Positions 45,501-54,585 of a DNA stretch of 64,000 bases are shown in pieces. Under the pieces are notes generated by a model. It made no database searches. It was not told the origin of the DNA and saw only the letters and a program-made list of their open reading frames with translations. A program made the position numbers and the translations under genes. Source of the stretch: Candidatus Avedoeria danica (GTDB taxonomy: Bacteria > Chloroflexota > Anaerolineae > Epilineales > Epilineaceae); the NCBI GenBank assembly GCA_016703025.1, contig JADJCV010000004.1, forward strand, positions 2,421,501 to 2,485,500, given 5' to 3'. The stretch's first letter is position 1. Each line of letters starts with the position of its first letter.

Positions 45501-47723
45501 CTACGGCACCCGCCCGATCTCAACCGTCGCCCCATCCCCCATCCCATCCCCCACCCCATCGACCCGCCGCAGCGGCGAACCCGGGTCGTCCGCGTATAGC
45601 CCCACGACAATCCGCAATCCGCTTGCGCCCGGCGGCAACCGGAGCACGCGCTGGTCGACGACGACGTCACCGGTGCGCCAACGGCCCGCCGGGTAGACAC
45701 CGTGGCCCAGCGGCGCATCGACGCTTGAGTCCACGCTGTTGCCCGCCGCATCCAACAAGTGGACGAAGAGCGTGGCCTCGCCGATCGTCGGCGGACCGTC
45801 GATGTGCCAGCGCGTCGTCACGCGGACGGCGCCCGGCGCCTCGGCCCACAGCGGCCAGGCGTCGCGCGCGGCGTTCGATCCGGAGGCCAGCGGGCCGGCG
45901 TCGACTGCCGCGCCGTCCAGGACGAGCCCATCGACGAACTGCGCGGTCGCCCCGTCGCCGGGACGCAGTTCGGGCGGGAGGCGCGGACCGAGCACACGCA
46001 CAGCCAGCGGGCTCGCCCGCGCGGCCAGATCGCCCCGCTCCATGATCGGCGGCAGGAACGCCAGCTCGGCGCCATCGGCCGGCAGCTTGGCCCAGACCTC
46101 GTCCAGCCGCAGGCCGTACGGGACGATGTACGCCGCGCCGTCGTCGCCGTTGTCACCGCCGTCGCCGTCGCCGTCGTCACCGAACAGCACCGGATCATAC
46201 GGGTCGGTCAGCGTCACGCGGTCGATCGGGATCAGGAACGGCACGCTGGCCCAGCCGTCGCGCAGGCGCCGGTCCAGCCACACTCGGCGACCTGCCTCGA
46301 GCGACGCGTTCACCTCGCGCGCCAGCGTCGTCGCCCCGCCGTCGAAGGCGTGATAGGCGCGCGGCCAGTGTGCGTGCAGCGAGCGGTCGAAGCTGTTCGC
46401 GCCACCGTTCGCATCCGGCACGACCGCCACCGTCCGTTCCGCCAGCGGATCCGCCGCCCGCCCCGCCTCCAACGCCCCGTCATAGCGCATCACGTCCCGC
46501 CCCTCGAGCGCCACCGCCAGCGCCACGAGCCCCCACGCCCCGCCCCGCCCAACGCCCCCCCACCGCCCGCCCGCCCAGCCGACGAGCACCGCGCCGCCAA
46601 CGGCCGCCGCCCCGACGAGCGCAGGCAGCAGACCCACGGCGCGCAGGAAGTGCGGCGCGTCGGCCGCGAGGGCGGTCGGCAGGGCGAAGGCGAACGTGGC
46701 GGCGAGGAGGAGGGCGGCTGCGCGACGTCGGCGCGGAGGCGACGATGGACGCAGCCAGGTGAGCGTGACGGCGATGCCCAAGAGCCACAGCGCCGCCGCC
46801 AGCGGCCCGAACACCGGCCGGAACGGGATGTTATGTCGTGCGATACGATCACCGGCCACGAACACCAGCCCGGCCGTGCGGCCGAAGCTCGCGATCAGCG
46901 CGTCCGTCGTCGCCGAGACGCCGGCCGAACCGGCTCCGGACCCGCCTTCGCCCGCCACCGCCACCTGCGCCAGCCGCCCGACGAGCGCGCCGGGCGTGCG
47001 CGCCATCGCCACGGTGAGCGGCAGCGCGACGAACGCGGCGGCGCCGAGCCAGCGGGCGGCCGTCGCCCGAGCCGGCGCAGTGAACGCGAGGGCGACGGCG
47101 ACCCCGACCGCCACGGGCAACGCCCGCGCCGCGGTGTACGTGTAGAGCGACAGCCCCGCCAGCGCCCCGCCGAACGCCACCCAGCGCCCATCCCGCCGGT
47201 CGATGCCGCGCAGCGTCGCCGCGCCCGACAGCGCCAGCACGGCCGGCAGCAGCCCGGCGCGCAGGCCCGTCCGGCCGAGGAGCGTCGCCCACGGCAGGGC
47301 GGCCGTCAGCGCCGCAGCGATCACGCCCGCCCGACGGCCGGCAAGGCGCGACGCGAGTGCGTACATCGCCGCGACGAGCACGACGCCGGCGGCCAGCGCG
47401 GGCAGGCGGACGGCCGCGATGAGCGGCAGGCGCGCCGTCGGCGCAACAGGCCCCATCGCCCACTCGCTCAGGCCCACGAGCCAGATGAACAGCGGCTCGC
47501 GCCCGTTGTTCGCCGCGTACCACAGCCGCGGACCGTCGACGAGCGCGGCGAGGCCGTCGAGGCCGTAGAACGCCTCGTCGCGGTAGAGGCCGGGCGGGAA
47601 AGCGTGCGTCGGGGCGCGGAGCGCGGCGGCGGCGAGAAGCGCGGCGGCGACGGCAAGGCGGGCGGGCCAATGGGTTCGCCAACGGGCGCGTGAAGAGGTA
47701 CGCGAATCGGGGGAGGTCCGCAT
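45501..47723 (-). CDS. GT39-type (PMT-like) membrane glycosyltransferase
   Basis: 740 residues from the ATG at 47723. The first external loop holds FPPGLYRDEAFYGLDGLAAL; the Asp-Glu pair is the catalytic motif of the GT39/ArnT-like group, which moves sugars from polyprenyl-phosphate carriers. NNGREPLFIWLVG follows, as in family members. About eleven membrane segments run to residue 440; the rest is an external domain (RTVAVVPDANGG, IPIDRVTLTDPYDP, YPAGRWRTGDVV). An Asp/Gly-rich loop (DDGDGDGGDNGDDG) may bind a cation. Together with the DUF2723 and PTPS-related proteins it suggests extensive glycosylation of exported proteins, but acceptors are not known. Confidence 0.82.
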   Translation of the reverse strand: MRTSPDSRTSSRARWRTHWPARLAVAAALLAAAALRAPTHAFPPGLYRDEAFYGLDGLAALVDGPRLWYAANNGREPLFIWLVGLSEWAMGPVAPTARLPLIAAVRLPALAAGVVLVAAMYALASRLAGRRAGVIAAALTAALPWATLLGRTGLRAGLLPAVLALSGAATLRGIDRRDGRWVAFGGALAGLSLYTYTAARALPVAVGVAVALAFTAPARATAARWLGAAAFVALPLTVAMARTPGALVGRLAQVAVAGEGGSGAGSAGVSATTDALIASFGRTAGLVFVAGDRIARHNIPFRPVFGPLAAALWLLGIAVTLTWLRPSSPPRRRRAAALLLAATFAFALPTALAADAPHFLRAVGLLPALVGAAAVGGAVLVGWAGGRWGGVGRGGAWGLVALAVALEGRDVMRYDGALEAGRAADPLAERTVAVVPDANGGANSFDRSLHAHWPRAYHAFDGGATTLAREVNASLEAGRRVWLDRRLRDGWASVPFLIPIDRVTLTDPYDPVLFGDDGDGDGGDNGDDGAAYIVPYGLRLDEVWAKLPADGAELAFLPPIMERGDLAARASPLAVRVLGPRLPPELRPGDGATAQFVDGLVLDGAAVDAGPLASGSNAARDAWPLWAEAPGAVRVTTRWHIDGPPTIGEATLFVHLLDAAGNSVDSSVDAPLGHGVYPAGRWRTGDVVVDQRVLRLPPGASGLRIVVGLYADDPGSPLRRVDGVGDGMGDGATVEIGRVP

Positions 47724-47731
47724 GGGCGGGC

Positions 47732-47744
47732 TATCGTATCATAT
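47732..47744. promoter_or_regulatory. Overlapping divergent leaderless promoters (GT39 / Nnr)
   Basis: Only 25 bp separate the two divergent starts. The AT-rich TATCGTATCATAT gives TATCAT 6 nt before the GTG of Nnr on the plus strand. On the minus strand TACGAT lies 9 nt before the ATG of the GT39 gene, with TATGAT just upstream. Both transcripts would start at or beside the start codon and compete for polymerase. Confidence 0.4.
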
Positions 47745-47748
47745 CGGC

Positions 47749-49452
47749 GTGACCCCCATTGCCACCGCCGCCCAGATGCGCGCCATCGAGGCCGAGGCCG
47801 ACCGGCGCGGGCATGCGTATGCGGCGATGATGGATCTGGCGGGGCGGGCGGTGGCACGCGAGGTCATGGGCTGGGCGGGCGACACCGGCACCCATCGCCC
47901 GACCGTCGTCGTCCTTTGCGGCCCCGGCAACAACGGCGGCGACGGGCTCGTCGCGGCCGCCGCCCTCGCCGATGCCGGCATGGCGGTGCGCGTCGTGACA
48001 TGGCGGCGCGCGCCGGACGGGCGGGTAGCCGAGGCCCGGGCGCACAACGTGCCGGTCCTGGCGTTGGATGCGCGGCCCGACGACGCCCACGCCGACGCCG
48101 CTGACATCGCGCCATCCGATCTCGCCGGGACGGCGGTCGACGGCACCCTCTCCGGCACCCTCTCCGGCTGGCTGGCCGACGCCGACGTCGTCGTCGACGC
48201 CCTCCTCGGCACCGGCGCGCGGGGACCGCTCACCGGCGCCGTCGCCGATCTCCTCGCCCGCGTCGCCGCCGCCCAGCCGCGCTTCGTCGTCGCCGTCGAC
48301 CTCCCGACGGGGCTCGACGCGGACAGCGGCGCGCTCGACGCCCACGCCCTCGCCGCCGACCTGACCGTGACGTTCGGCTGCGCCAAGCCCGGCCACGTGG
48401 CGTTCCCGGGCGCGGCGGCGGTCGGCCGACTGGTCGTGGACGGCATCGACATCGCGGACGACATCGTCCGTGCGTGCGCCGCGCCCCCGCTCGGCATCGT
48501 CACGGACGCGGACGTCGCCGGCTGGCTGCCGCCGCGCCCGCCGGACGCGCACAAGGGCACGTTCGGCCGGGCGCTCGTCGTCGCCGGGTCGCGTGCCTAC
48601 CCGGGGGCCGCGGCGCTGGCAGCCGGCGGGGCATATCGCGCCGGCTGCGGGCTCGTGACCGTCGCCGCCACGGCCGAGGTGCGCGCCGCCGTCGCCGCCC
48701 ACCTGCCCGAGGCCACCTTCCTCCCGCTGCCCGAGGTCCACGGCGGGATCTCGGCCGCGGCCGCCGAAGCGGTGCGCACCGCCTGGCTGGCTTACGACGC
48801 CGTGTTGATCGGTCCGGGCCTCAGCCGGGACAGGGGCGTGGCCGAGTTCGTCCGAGCGCTGCTGGACGGCCTGAGCGACCTGGTCGAGGATGCCCGGCCC
48901 GGCCGCGTCGTCGTCGACGCCGACGGCCTGAACCTCCTCGCCGACCACCCCGCCGGCCCGCGCGCGCTGCCGATCGGCGCCGTGCTCACGCCCCACCCGG
49001 GCGAGATGGCCCGCCTCACCGGCCTGACCGTTGCCGCCGTGAACGCCGACCGCGTGGCCGTGGCGCGCCGCTGGGCCGCCGCGTGGCGCCACGTCGTCGT
49101 CCTCAAGGGCGCCCACACCGTCGTCGCCGCGCCCGATGGCCGATGCGCCGTCGTCCCGATCGCCACTTCCGCCCTGGCCAAGGCCGGCACGGGCGACGTC
49201 CTCGCCGGCCTGATCGCCGGACTCCTGGCCGCCGGCGCGCCGCCGTTCGAGGCCGCCGCAGCCGCCGTTCACACCCACGCCTTGGCTGGCCTGCGCCTCG
49301 CCGCATCGCCGTCCGGCGCCCGCGCCGCCGTCGCCGGCGACCTCCTGGCCCACATCGGCCCTGTCTGGCGCGGGCTCGGCGACGCATCGCATGCCGCCCC
49401 TGCCCGTAGAACGACCGTCAGCGCCGGCTCGGCGCCACCCCCATCGGAGTGA
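47749..49452 (+). CDS. nnr: Bifunctional NAD(P)HX repair enzyme (epimerase + ADP-dependent dehydratase)
   Basis: 567 residues from a GTG at 47749 (VTPIATAAQMRAIEAEADRR). The N-terminal YjeF_N epimerase domain (1-230) has VVVLCGPGNNGGDGLVAA and DVVVDALLGTGARGPLTG. The C-terminal dehydratase domain (about 250-555) has HKGTFGRALVVAGS, VVVDADGLNLL, LTPHPGEMARLTG, VVLKGAHTVVA and the nucleotide-binding AKAGTGDVLAGLIAG. It repairs hydrated NADH/NADPH, epimerising R to S forms and dehydrating with ADP. It is cytoplasmic. It ends 4 bp before the CHAD gene, so both probably share a transcript. The last 15 residues are low complexity. Confidence 0.95.
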   Translation: MTPIATAAQMRAIEAEADRRGHAYAAMMDLAGRAVAREVMGWAGDTGTHRPTVVVLCGPGNNGGDGLVAAAALADAGMAVRVVTWRRAPDGRVAEARAHNVPVLALDARPDDAHADAADIAPSDLAGTAVDGTLSGTLSGWLADADVVVDALLGTGARGPLTGAVADLLARVAAAQPRFVVAVDLPTGLDADSGALDAHALAADLTVTFGCAKPGHVAFPGAAAVGRLVVDGIDIADDIVRACAAPPLGIVTDADVAGWLPPRPPDAHKGTFGRALVVAGSRAYPGAAALAAGGAYRAGCGLVTVAATAEVRAAVAAHLPEATFLPLPEVHGGISAAAAEAVRTAWLAYDAVLIGPGLSRDRGVAEFVRALLDGLSDLVEDARPGRVVVDADGLNLLADHPAGPRALPIGAVLTPHPGEMARLTGLTVAAVNADRVAVARRWAAAWRHVVVLKGAHTVVAAPDGRCAVVPIATSALAKAGTGDVLAGLIAGLLAAGAPPFEAAAAAVHTHALAGLRLAASPSGARAAVAGDLLAHIGPVWRGLGDASHAAPARRTTVSAGSAPPPSE

Positions 49453-49456
49453 ACCA

Positions 49457-51259
49457 GTGCCCAAAGCCCCCCCCCGGACGACGCCCGCGCCGCCGCCGAA
49501 CCCCACCCTCGTCGCCCTCGCCCGCGCCTTCCCCGTGCCCACCGCCCGCTACGCCGTGCCGACTTCGGGCGGCAGCGCGGATGCGGATGGGACCGTCGCC
49601 CGCATCGCCCTGGCGGTTGCCGCCCTCGACCCGCCGCTCGTCGTCGCCCAGCGCGGCCGCGAGAGCTGGCGCTGGCGCTACGTCGACACGTTCGACGGCC
49701 TCCTGCACCGGGCCGGCGGGACGCTGGCCGTCGTCGCCCCGGCGGGGACGGCGCGGGCGAAGGCGGACGGCGCGCCGGGCAAGGGCGTCGCGGGACCGGA
49801 CGACGCGGCTGGGCGCGATGCGCTCGACGATGCGACCGCCGGGCCGTGGCTGATGTGGCAAGCGCACGACGGCCGAATCCTCGACGCGGTTGCCTGGCCC
49901 GACGGATCGCCACCCGCGTTCGCCCGCGACGTCCCCGCCGGCGCCTTCCGCGACGCGCTCGCCGTCATTGCGGAGCCGCGCCGACTGCTCGCGCTGGTCG
50001 ACGTCAAGGCGGTGTACCGCACGTACGGCATCGTCGACGGCGAGGGCAAGACCGTCGTGCGGTTGCGGCTGGGCGCAGGCACCGCCACGACCGAGGCTTC
50101 ACCGGCCGGCGGATCCGCCCGGTCGAGCGGCGAGCTGGCGCCGTGGATCGAAGTGCTGGCCGTTCGGGGCTACGACGAGGCGCTGGCCGCGGTGAGCGAT
50201 GCCATCGCCCAGCTCTCGAAGCCCGGCGGGAAGAGCGCCAAACTGGATGCGTCGGCCGTTCCGAGCCTCGTGGTGCCGGCGCTTGCGACGGTGGGGCTGA
50301 AGCCGGGCGGCGTCAGCGGCAAGTTCGACGTGCCGCTGAGCGCCGACGCGCGGGCGGATGCCGCCTCGGCGACGATCTTCCGGGCGCTCCTGCAGGCGAT
50401 CCGCACGAGCGAGCCCGGCACGCGCGCCGACGTCGACCCCGAGTTCCTCCATGACTTCCGCGTCGCGGTCCGACGCACGCGCGCCGGGCTGACGCTCTTG
50501 CAGGATGCGCTGCCGGCTGCGGTCGTGGAGCACTTCAAGGCCGAGTTCGGCTGGATGGGCGCGGTCACCGGGCCGACGCGCGACCTGGACGTCTACCTCG
50601 AGAACATGCCGGCCTACCGCGCCGCGCTGCCGCCCGAGGTCGGCCGCGATCTCGGGCCGCTGGAGGCCTACCTGCGCACCCGCCAGGCGAGCGCGCACGC
50701 CGAGCTCGTCGGGGAACTCGACAGCCCGCGCTACGCCGCGCTGCTCGCGGACTGGTCGGCCGCGCTGGACGACATCGCTGCGAACGGCGCCGACGCGCCT
50801 GCCGCCGCCGAGCCGATCGCCGTTCTCGGGGCGCGGCGGACGTGGCGGCGGTTCAAGCGCGTGCTCGACGACGGGCGGGCGATCGGGCCGGACACGGCAG
50901 TCGGCGCGCTGCACCAGCTGCGGATCGAGGCCAAGAAGCTGCGCTACGCGCTCGAGTTCTTCCGCCGCCTCGTCCCGCCGGCCGAAGCGGATGCCCTGAT
51001 CGGCAGCCTGAAGGGCCTCCAGGACAACCTCGGGACGCTGAACGACATGGGCGTGCAGCAGGGCGCGATGCGCGCGTTCGCCGCCGACCTCGGCCGGCGG
51101 CCGTCCAACAGCGCCGCGCTGCTGGCGATGGGCTGGCTGACGCACGACCTCCACGCGCGCGAGCAAGCGTGCCGGCTCGAGTTCGCCGCCCGGTTCGCCG
51201 CGTTCGACACGAAGGACAACCGGCAGCGCTACGAGCGCCTGTTCAGGCCACGCCGATGA
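49457..51259 (+). CDS. CYTH-like plus CHAD-domain protein (predicted polyphosphate binder)
   Basis: 600 residues from a GTG at 49457, chosen because GGAG lies 7 nt upstream. Residues about 60-280 look like a divergent CYTH (triphosphate tunnel) domain: RYVDTFDGLLHRAGGTL and KAVYRTYGIVDGEGKTVVRL, but the catalytic ExExK start is not visible, so triphosphatase activity is doubtful. Residues about 320-590 are a CHAD helical domain with its basic motifs: HDFRVAVRRTRAGL, TGPTRDLDVYL, LHQLRIEAKKLRYALEFF and LQDNLGTLNDM. CHAD domains bind inorganic polyphosphate and target to polyphosphate granules. The stop TGA overlaps the ATG of the ParA gene (ATGA), so the two proteins are made together. Confidence 0.85.
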   Translation: MPKAPPRTTPAPPPNPTLVALARAFPVPTARYAVPTSGGSADADGTVARIALAVAALDPPLVVAQRGRESWRWRYVDTFDGLLHRAGGTLAVVAPAGTARAKADGAPGKGVAGPDDAAGRDALDDATAGPWLMWQAHDGRILDAVAWPDGSPPAFARDVPAGAFRDALAVIAEPRRLLALVDVKAVYRTYGIVDGEGKTVVRLRLGAGTATTEASPAGGSARSSGELAPWIEVLAVRGYDEALAAVSDAIAQLSKPGGKSAKLDASAVPSLVVPALATVGLKPGGVSGKFDVPLSADARADAASATIFRALLQAIRTSEPGTRADVDPEFLHDFRVAVRRTRAGLTLLQDALPAAVVEHFKAEFGWMGAVTGPTRDLDVYLENMPAYRAALPPEVGRDLGPLEAYLRTRQASAHAELVGELDSPRYAALLADWSAALDDIAANGADAPAAAEPIAVLGARRTWRRFKRVLDDGRAIGPDTAVGALHQLRIEAKKLRYALEFFRRLVPPAEADALIGSLKGLQDNLGTLNDMGVQQGAMRAFAADLGRRPSNSAALLAMGWLTHDLHAREQACRLEFAARFAAFDTKDNRQRYERLFRPRR

Positions 51260-52017
51260 GGATCATCGCCAGCTACGCGATCAAGGGCGGCGTCGGCAAG
51301 ACGGCCACTGCGGTCAACCTGGCGTGGGAGGCGTGGCGGGGCGGCGCATCCGTCCTGGTCTGGGACATGGACCCGCAGGGCGCGGCATCGTTCTACTTCC
51401 GGGTGGCGCCGGACGCGCGCGGCGGCGCCAAGCAGCTCGTGAAGGGCGACACGGACGTCGCGTCGCTCGTTCGCGGATCCGACTACGACGGCCTCGACGT
51501 CCTGCCCGCCGACTTCACGTACCGCCACCTCGACCTCTACCTGGACGCCGCCAAACGACCGACCCGCCGCCTCGTCCGCCTCCTGGCCCCCCTCGCCGAG
51601 CGCTACGACTACGCCGTGCTGGACTGCGCACCCGGCATCACCCTGACGAGCGAGAGCGTCTTCGCCCTGGCCGACGCCCTGATCGTCCCGACCGTCCCGA
51701 CGACGCTGAGCCTGCGGACGCTCGACCAGCTGGCCGCGCACCTCCGCAAGCACGACGCCGGTGGCGCCGTGACGCGGCCGTTCCTGAGCATGGTCGACCG
51801 GCGCAAGGCCCTTCACCGCGCGCTGGCCGACGCGATCCTCGACGGCGGCCTGCCGACGCCGTTCCCGTTCCTGCGCACCGTCATCCCGTACCTCAGCGCG
51901 GTCGAGCGCATGGGCACGCAGCGCGCGCCGGTGGGTGTGTTCGCGCCGGGCGACGCGGCGGCGACGGCGTACCGGGCGTTGTGGGGCGAGGTGCGCGAGG
52001 TCGTCGGGGGGCGATAG
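51256..52017 (+). CDS. ParA/MinD-type partition ATPase coupled to the CHAD protein
   Basis: 253 residues from the ATG at 51256, overlapping the CHAD stop by 4 bp. It has the deviant Walker A motif KGGVGKTATAVNLA, WDMDPQGAASFYF (switch I region) and YDYAVLDCAPGITLTSE (Walker B and switch II). ParA ATPases oscillate or diffuse on the nucleoid and position plasmids, chromosome origins, carboxysomes or other cargo through an adaptor. There is no ParB gene or parS-like array here; the coupled partner is a polyphosphate-binding CHAD protein. I infer that this ParA positions or segregates polyphosphate granules, with the CHAD protein as adaptor. A 156-bp gap follows before the patatin gene. Confidence 0.85.
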   Translation: MRIIASYAIKGGVGKTATAVNLAWEAWRGGASVLVWDMDPQGAASFYFRVAPDARGGAKQLVKGDTDVASLVRGSDYDGLDVLPADFTYRHLDLYLDAAKRPTRRLVRLLAPLAERYDYAVLDCAPGITLTSESVFALADALIVPTVPTTLSLRTLDQLAAHLRKHDAGGAVTRPFLSMVDRRKALHRALADAILDGGLPTPFPFLRTVIPYLSAVERMGTQRAPVGVFAPGDAAATAYRALWGEVREVVGGR

Positions 52018-52173
52018 CGCGGGCGGGCCGGCCGTCGATCGTCGGTCGACCAGCGGCGGAAATCGCTTGGATTTGTTCTTGCGCGCTTTCTTGCGCGCTC
52101 TGAAAAGTGTGGCATCCTCGCTGGCCGTTCTCTGTGGTGACGCCATCATGGCCATGCGACCAAGGCGAACGGC
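52018..52173. other. Intergenic gap with short direct repeat
   Basis: TTCTTGCGCGCT occurs twice in succession (52075-52086 and 52088-52099, the second copy ending TC). A dyad-rich stretch (GTCGATCGTCGGTCGAC) lies near 52034. No gene or clear promoter was recognised; this is where transcription of the patatin unit could begin. Confidence 0.4.
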
Positions 52174-54585
52174 GTGGGCAAGCGGCAAGCGGAGGGGCCG
52201 GAACTCGCGGACGTGCTGCGAACGGAGCACGCCGCCATCCGCGCCCGCCGGCGCGCGATCACGACGCCGTCGCCCGCGGACGCCGACGTCGCGCCGCCCA
52301 CCGACGTCGTACGGTCTGAGGAGGACGCACCGCCCGCCGACGGAGCACCCCCCGCCGACATCGTCGGCCTCGCGCTCTCCGGCGGCGGGATCCGCAGCGC
52401 CACGTTCAGCCTTGGCGTCGTCCAGGCGCTCGGCCGTGCCGGCCTGCTGCCGTTCGTCGACTACCTCTCGACGGTCTCGGGCGGCGGCTTCCTCGGCGGC
52501 GCCGTGTCCGCGCTGCTCTCGACGCCGAGCGCCGGCCCGGAGCGCGAGCGCTTCCCGCTGTGCGGACCATCCGGGCAGCCCGAACCGCCCGCCGTGCGCC
52601 ACCTGCGCCACAGCAGCCACTACCTGGCGCCGGGCGGCCTCCTGGACCGCGTGCGGCTGCCGCTCCTGCTCGTGCGCGGCGCGCTCGTCAACGTCGCGAT
52701 CTTCCTGCCGTACATCGTCGCGGCGGCGCTCGTGACCGAGCTTGGGTTCGAGTGGATGCACACGATCCTGCCCGACGACCAGGTGCACAATCTCTGGGGA
52801 CTCGTTCCACTGCTGTTCATCGCGCTGTTCGTCGCCGCCGTCCTGGTCTATCCGATCGCGGCCACGGCGTTCCGCCACCGCCTCGGCTGGGTCGGTCGCA
52901 ACCGGTATGACCGGCTGCTCGGCGTGCTGTGCCTCCTGATCTTCTTCGGCTGGGGGATGGCGGTCTTTTCGCGCGCGATCGAGTTGGCCATCGGAAGCGA
53001 CCCGGCGGCGGCCATGCACGCCGCACGGCAGACGATCGAGCGGGTCGAGACGTGGCGCTTCACGCTGCTCTGGCTCCTCCCGGCCGGCGTGATCGCCGTC
53101 GTCGCGTCGATGATGCTCGGGCGCGGCCGGGCCGCGAGGATCGGTCGGGCCTTCGGCATCCACGCCCTCGGCCTGCTCGCCCCCGCCACGCTCGTCCTGA
53201 TCTACTTTGGGGCGCTGACCTATTGGGTCTCGTCGCCGTACCTGCCGGTCTCGCTCGTCCCGTCGCTCGACCGCGGCGAGGTCTCGCCCGCGCTCGAGGC
53301 CGAGATGGTGCAAAAGGCGTTGGAGCTCGAGGGTCCCGACACGTTCGTCTCGGTCGTCGAACCGGGGCAGCGGTGGGTGCTCGGCGACACGGGCTACACG
53401 TACCGCATCGGGCGTCGCGACGACGTCCTGCAGATCAATTGGCGCGACATGTGGCTGGCCGAGTGGGACGGTTACGTCTGGGCCTTCACGCTGGCGCTGC
53501 TCCTGCTCAACCGCGCCGCGCTCTCGATCAACACGTCCTCGGGCAACGGCTTCTACCGCGACCGCCTCAGCCGCGCCTACCTGATCCGGCGGAGCGACGA
53601 CGACGAGGTGTCGTGGGTCGACGATCTCCGCCTCTCGAAGCTGAACGGGCCTGGTACGGCCGCCCCATACCACCTGATCAACGCCGCGATGAACCTGCAG
53701 GGCAGCGACGACCCCGACCTGCGCGGCCGCGAGGCCGACTTCTTCCTGTTCAGCCCCGGCTGGTCCGGCAGCCGCCGGACCGGCTACTGCGCGACGGCCG
53801 ACCTCGAGCGCGCCGACCCCAACTTCGACCTCGCGACGGCGATGGCGATCTCGGGCGCGGCGGTGGCGCCGAACATGGGCGACGTCACGAACCGCGCCCT
53901 GACGTTCGACATGACGATGCTGAACTTCCGCCTGGCGTACTGGCTGCCGAACCCGGCGCGCGTGCGCCTCGGGCTGCACTGGCCGCGCTGGCGCTGGCAG
54001 TGGACGGTCCCCGGCGCCAGCTACCTCTGGCGCGAGGCCGTCGGGCGGATGGTTTCCACCAGCCGCTTCGTCAACGTCTCGGACGGCGGCCACATCGAGA
54101 ACCTGGGCGTGTACAGCCTGCTCGAGCGTCGCTGCGCGCTCATCATCGCCGTCGACGGCGAGGCCGATCCGGGCATGACGTTCCCGAGCTTGATCCGGCT
54201 GATCCGCTATGCACGCATCGACCTCGGCATCACGATCGACATCGACATCGCGCGGCTCAAGGCACTGGCGGAAGGTTATCACGGCGCCCACTGGACGATC
54301 GGTCGGATCGACTACGGCGATGGCCAGTCGGGCGTCCTGTGCTACTTGAAGCTCTCGCTCACCGGCGACGAGCGGCTGGACGTGCTGGCGTACCGAGCGG
54401 GCAGCCCGTCGTTCCCGCACGAATCGACGGCGGAGCAGTTCTTCAGCGAGGAGCAGTTCGAGGCCTACCGCGCGCTCGGCTACCACATCGGTCGGCGGGT
54501 GTTCGAGGGCGCCGCTGCGGCGACGAGCGGTGCGGCGCTGGCTGCGGCGCTGTCGACGGTCGGGACAGGGGAGGTGGACGCGTGA
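52174..54585 (+). CDS. Transmembrane patatin-like phospholipase
   Basis: 803 residues from a GTG at 52174 (AAGG about 8 nt upstream). The patatin signature is split. Oxyanion hole GLALSGGGIRSATF (about 65-78) and nucleophile Ser102 in STVSGGG lie at the N-terminus; the partner Asp637 lies in VSDGGHIENLG. Between them is an insert of about 350 residues with five or six membrane helices (FLPYIVAAALV, LLFIALFVAAVLVYPIAA, VLCLLIFFGWGMAVF, WLLPAGVIAVVASMML, LLAPATLVLIYFGAL, WAFTLALLLLN). Patatins are lipid acyl hydrolases. Here the active site would be held at the cytoplasmic membrane. The stop overlaps the start of the cytochrome gene (GTGA). Confidence 0.82.
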   Translation: MGKRQAEGPELADVLRTEHAAIRARRRAITTPSPADADVAPPTDVVRSEEDAPPADGAPPADIVGLALSGGGIRSATFSLGVVQALGRAGLLPFVDYLSTVSGGGFLGGAVSALLSTPSAGPERERFPLCGPSGQPEPPAVRHLRHSSHYLAPGGLLDRVRLPLLLVRGALVNVAIFLPYIVAAALVTELGFEWMHTILPDDQVHNLWGLVPLLFIALFVAAVLVYPIAATAFRHRLGWVGRNRYDRLLGVLCLLIFFGWGMAVFSRAIELAIGSDPAAAMHAARQTIERVETWRFTLLWLLPAGVIAVVASMMLGRGRAARIGRAFGIHALGLLAPATLVLIYFGALTYWVSSPYLPVSLVPSLDRGEVSPALEAEMVQKALELEGPDTFVSVVEPGQRWVLGDTGYTYRIGRRDDVLQINWRDMWLAEWDGYVWAFTLALLLLNRAALSINTSSGNGFYRDRLSRAYLIRRSDDDEVSWVDDLRLSKLNGPGTAAPYHLINAAMNLQGSDDPDLRGREADFFLFSPGWSGSRRTGYCATADLERADPNFDLATAMAISGAAVAPNMGDVTNRALTFDMTMLNFRLAYWLPNPARVRLGLHWPRWRWQWTVPGASYLWREAVGRMVSTSRFVNVSDGGHIENLGVYSLLERRCALIIAVDGEADPGMTFPSLIRLIRYARIDLGITIDIDIARLKALAEGYHGAHWTIGRIDYGDGQSGVLCYLKLSLTGDERLDVLAYRAGSPSFPHESTAEQFFSEEQFEAYRALGYHIGRRVFEGAAAATSGAALAAALSTVGTGEVDA

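Noticed and set aside
49457..52017. Plasmid or chromosome partition locus (parABS)
   Set aside because: No ParB-like gene, no parS-like repeats and no replication gene; the ParA is coupled to a CHAD protein instead.
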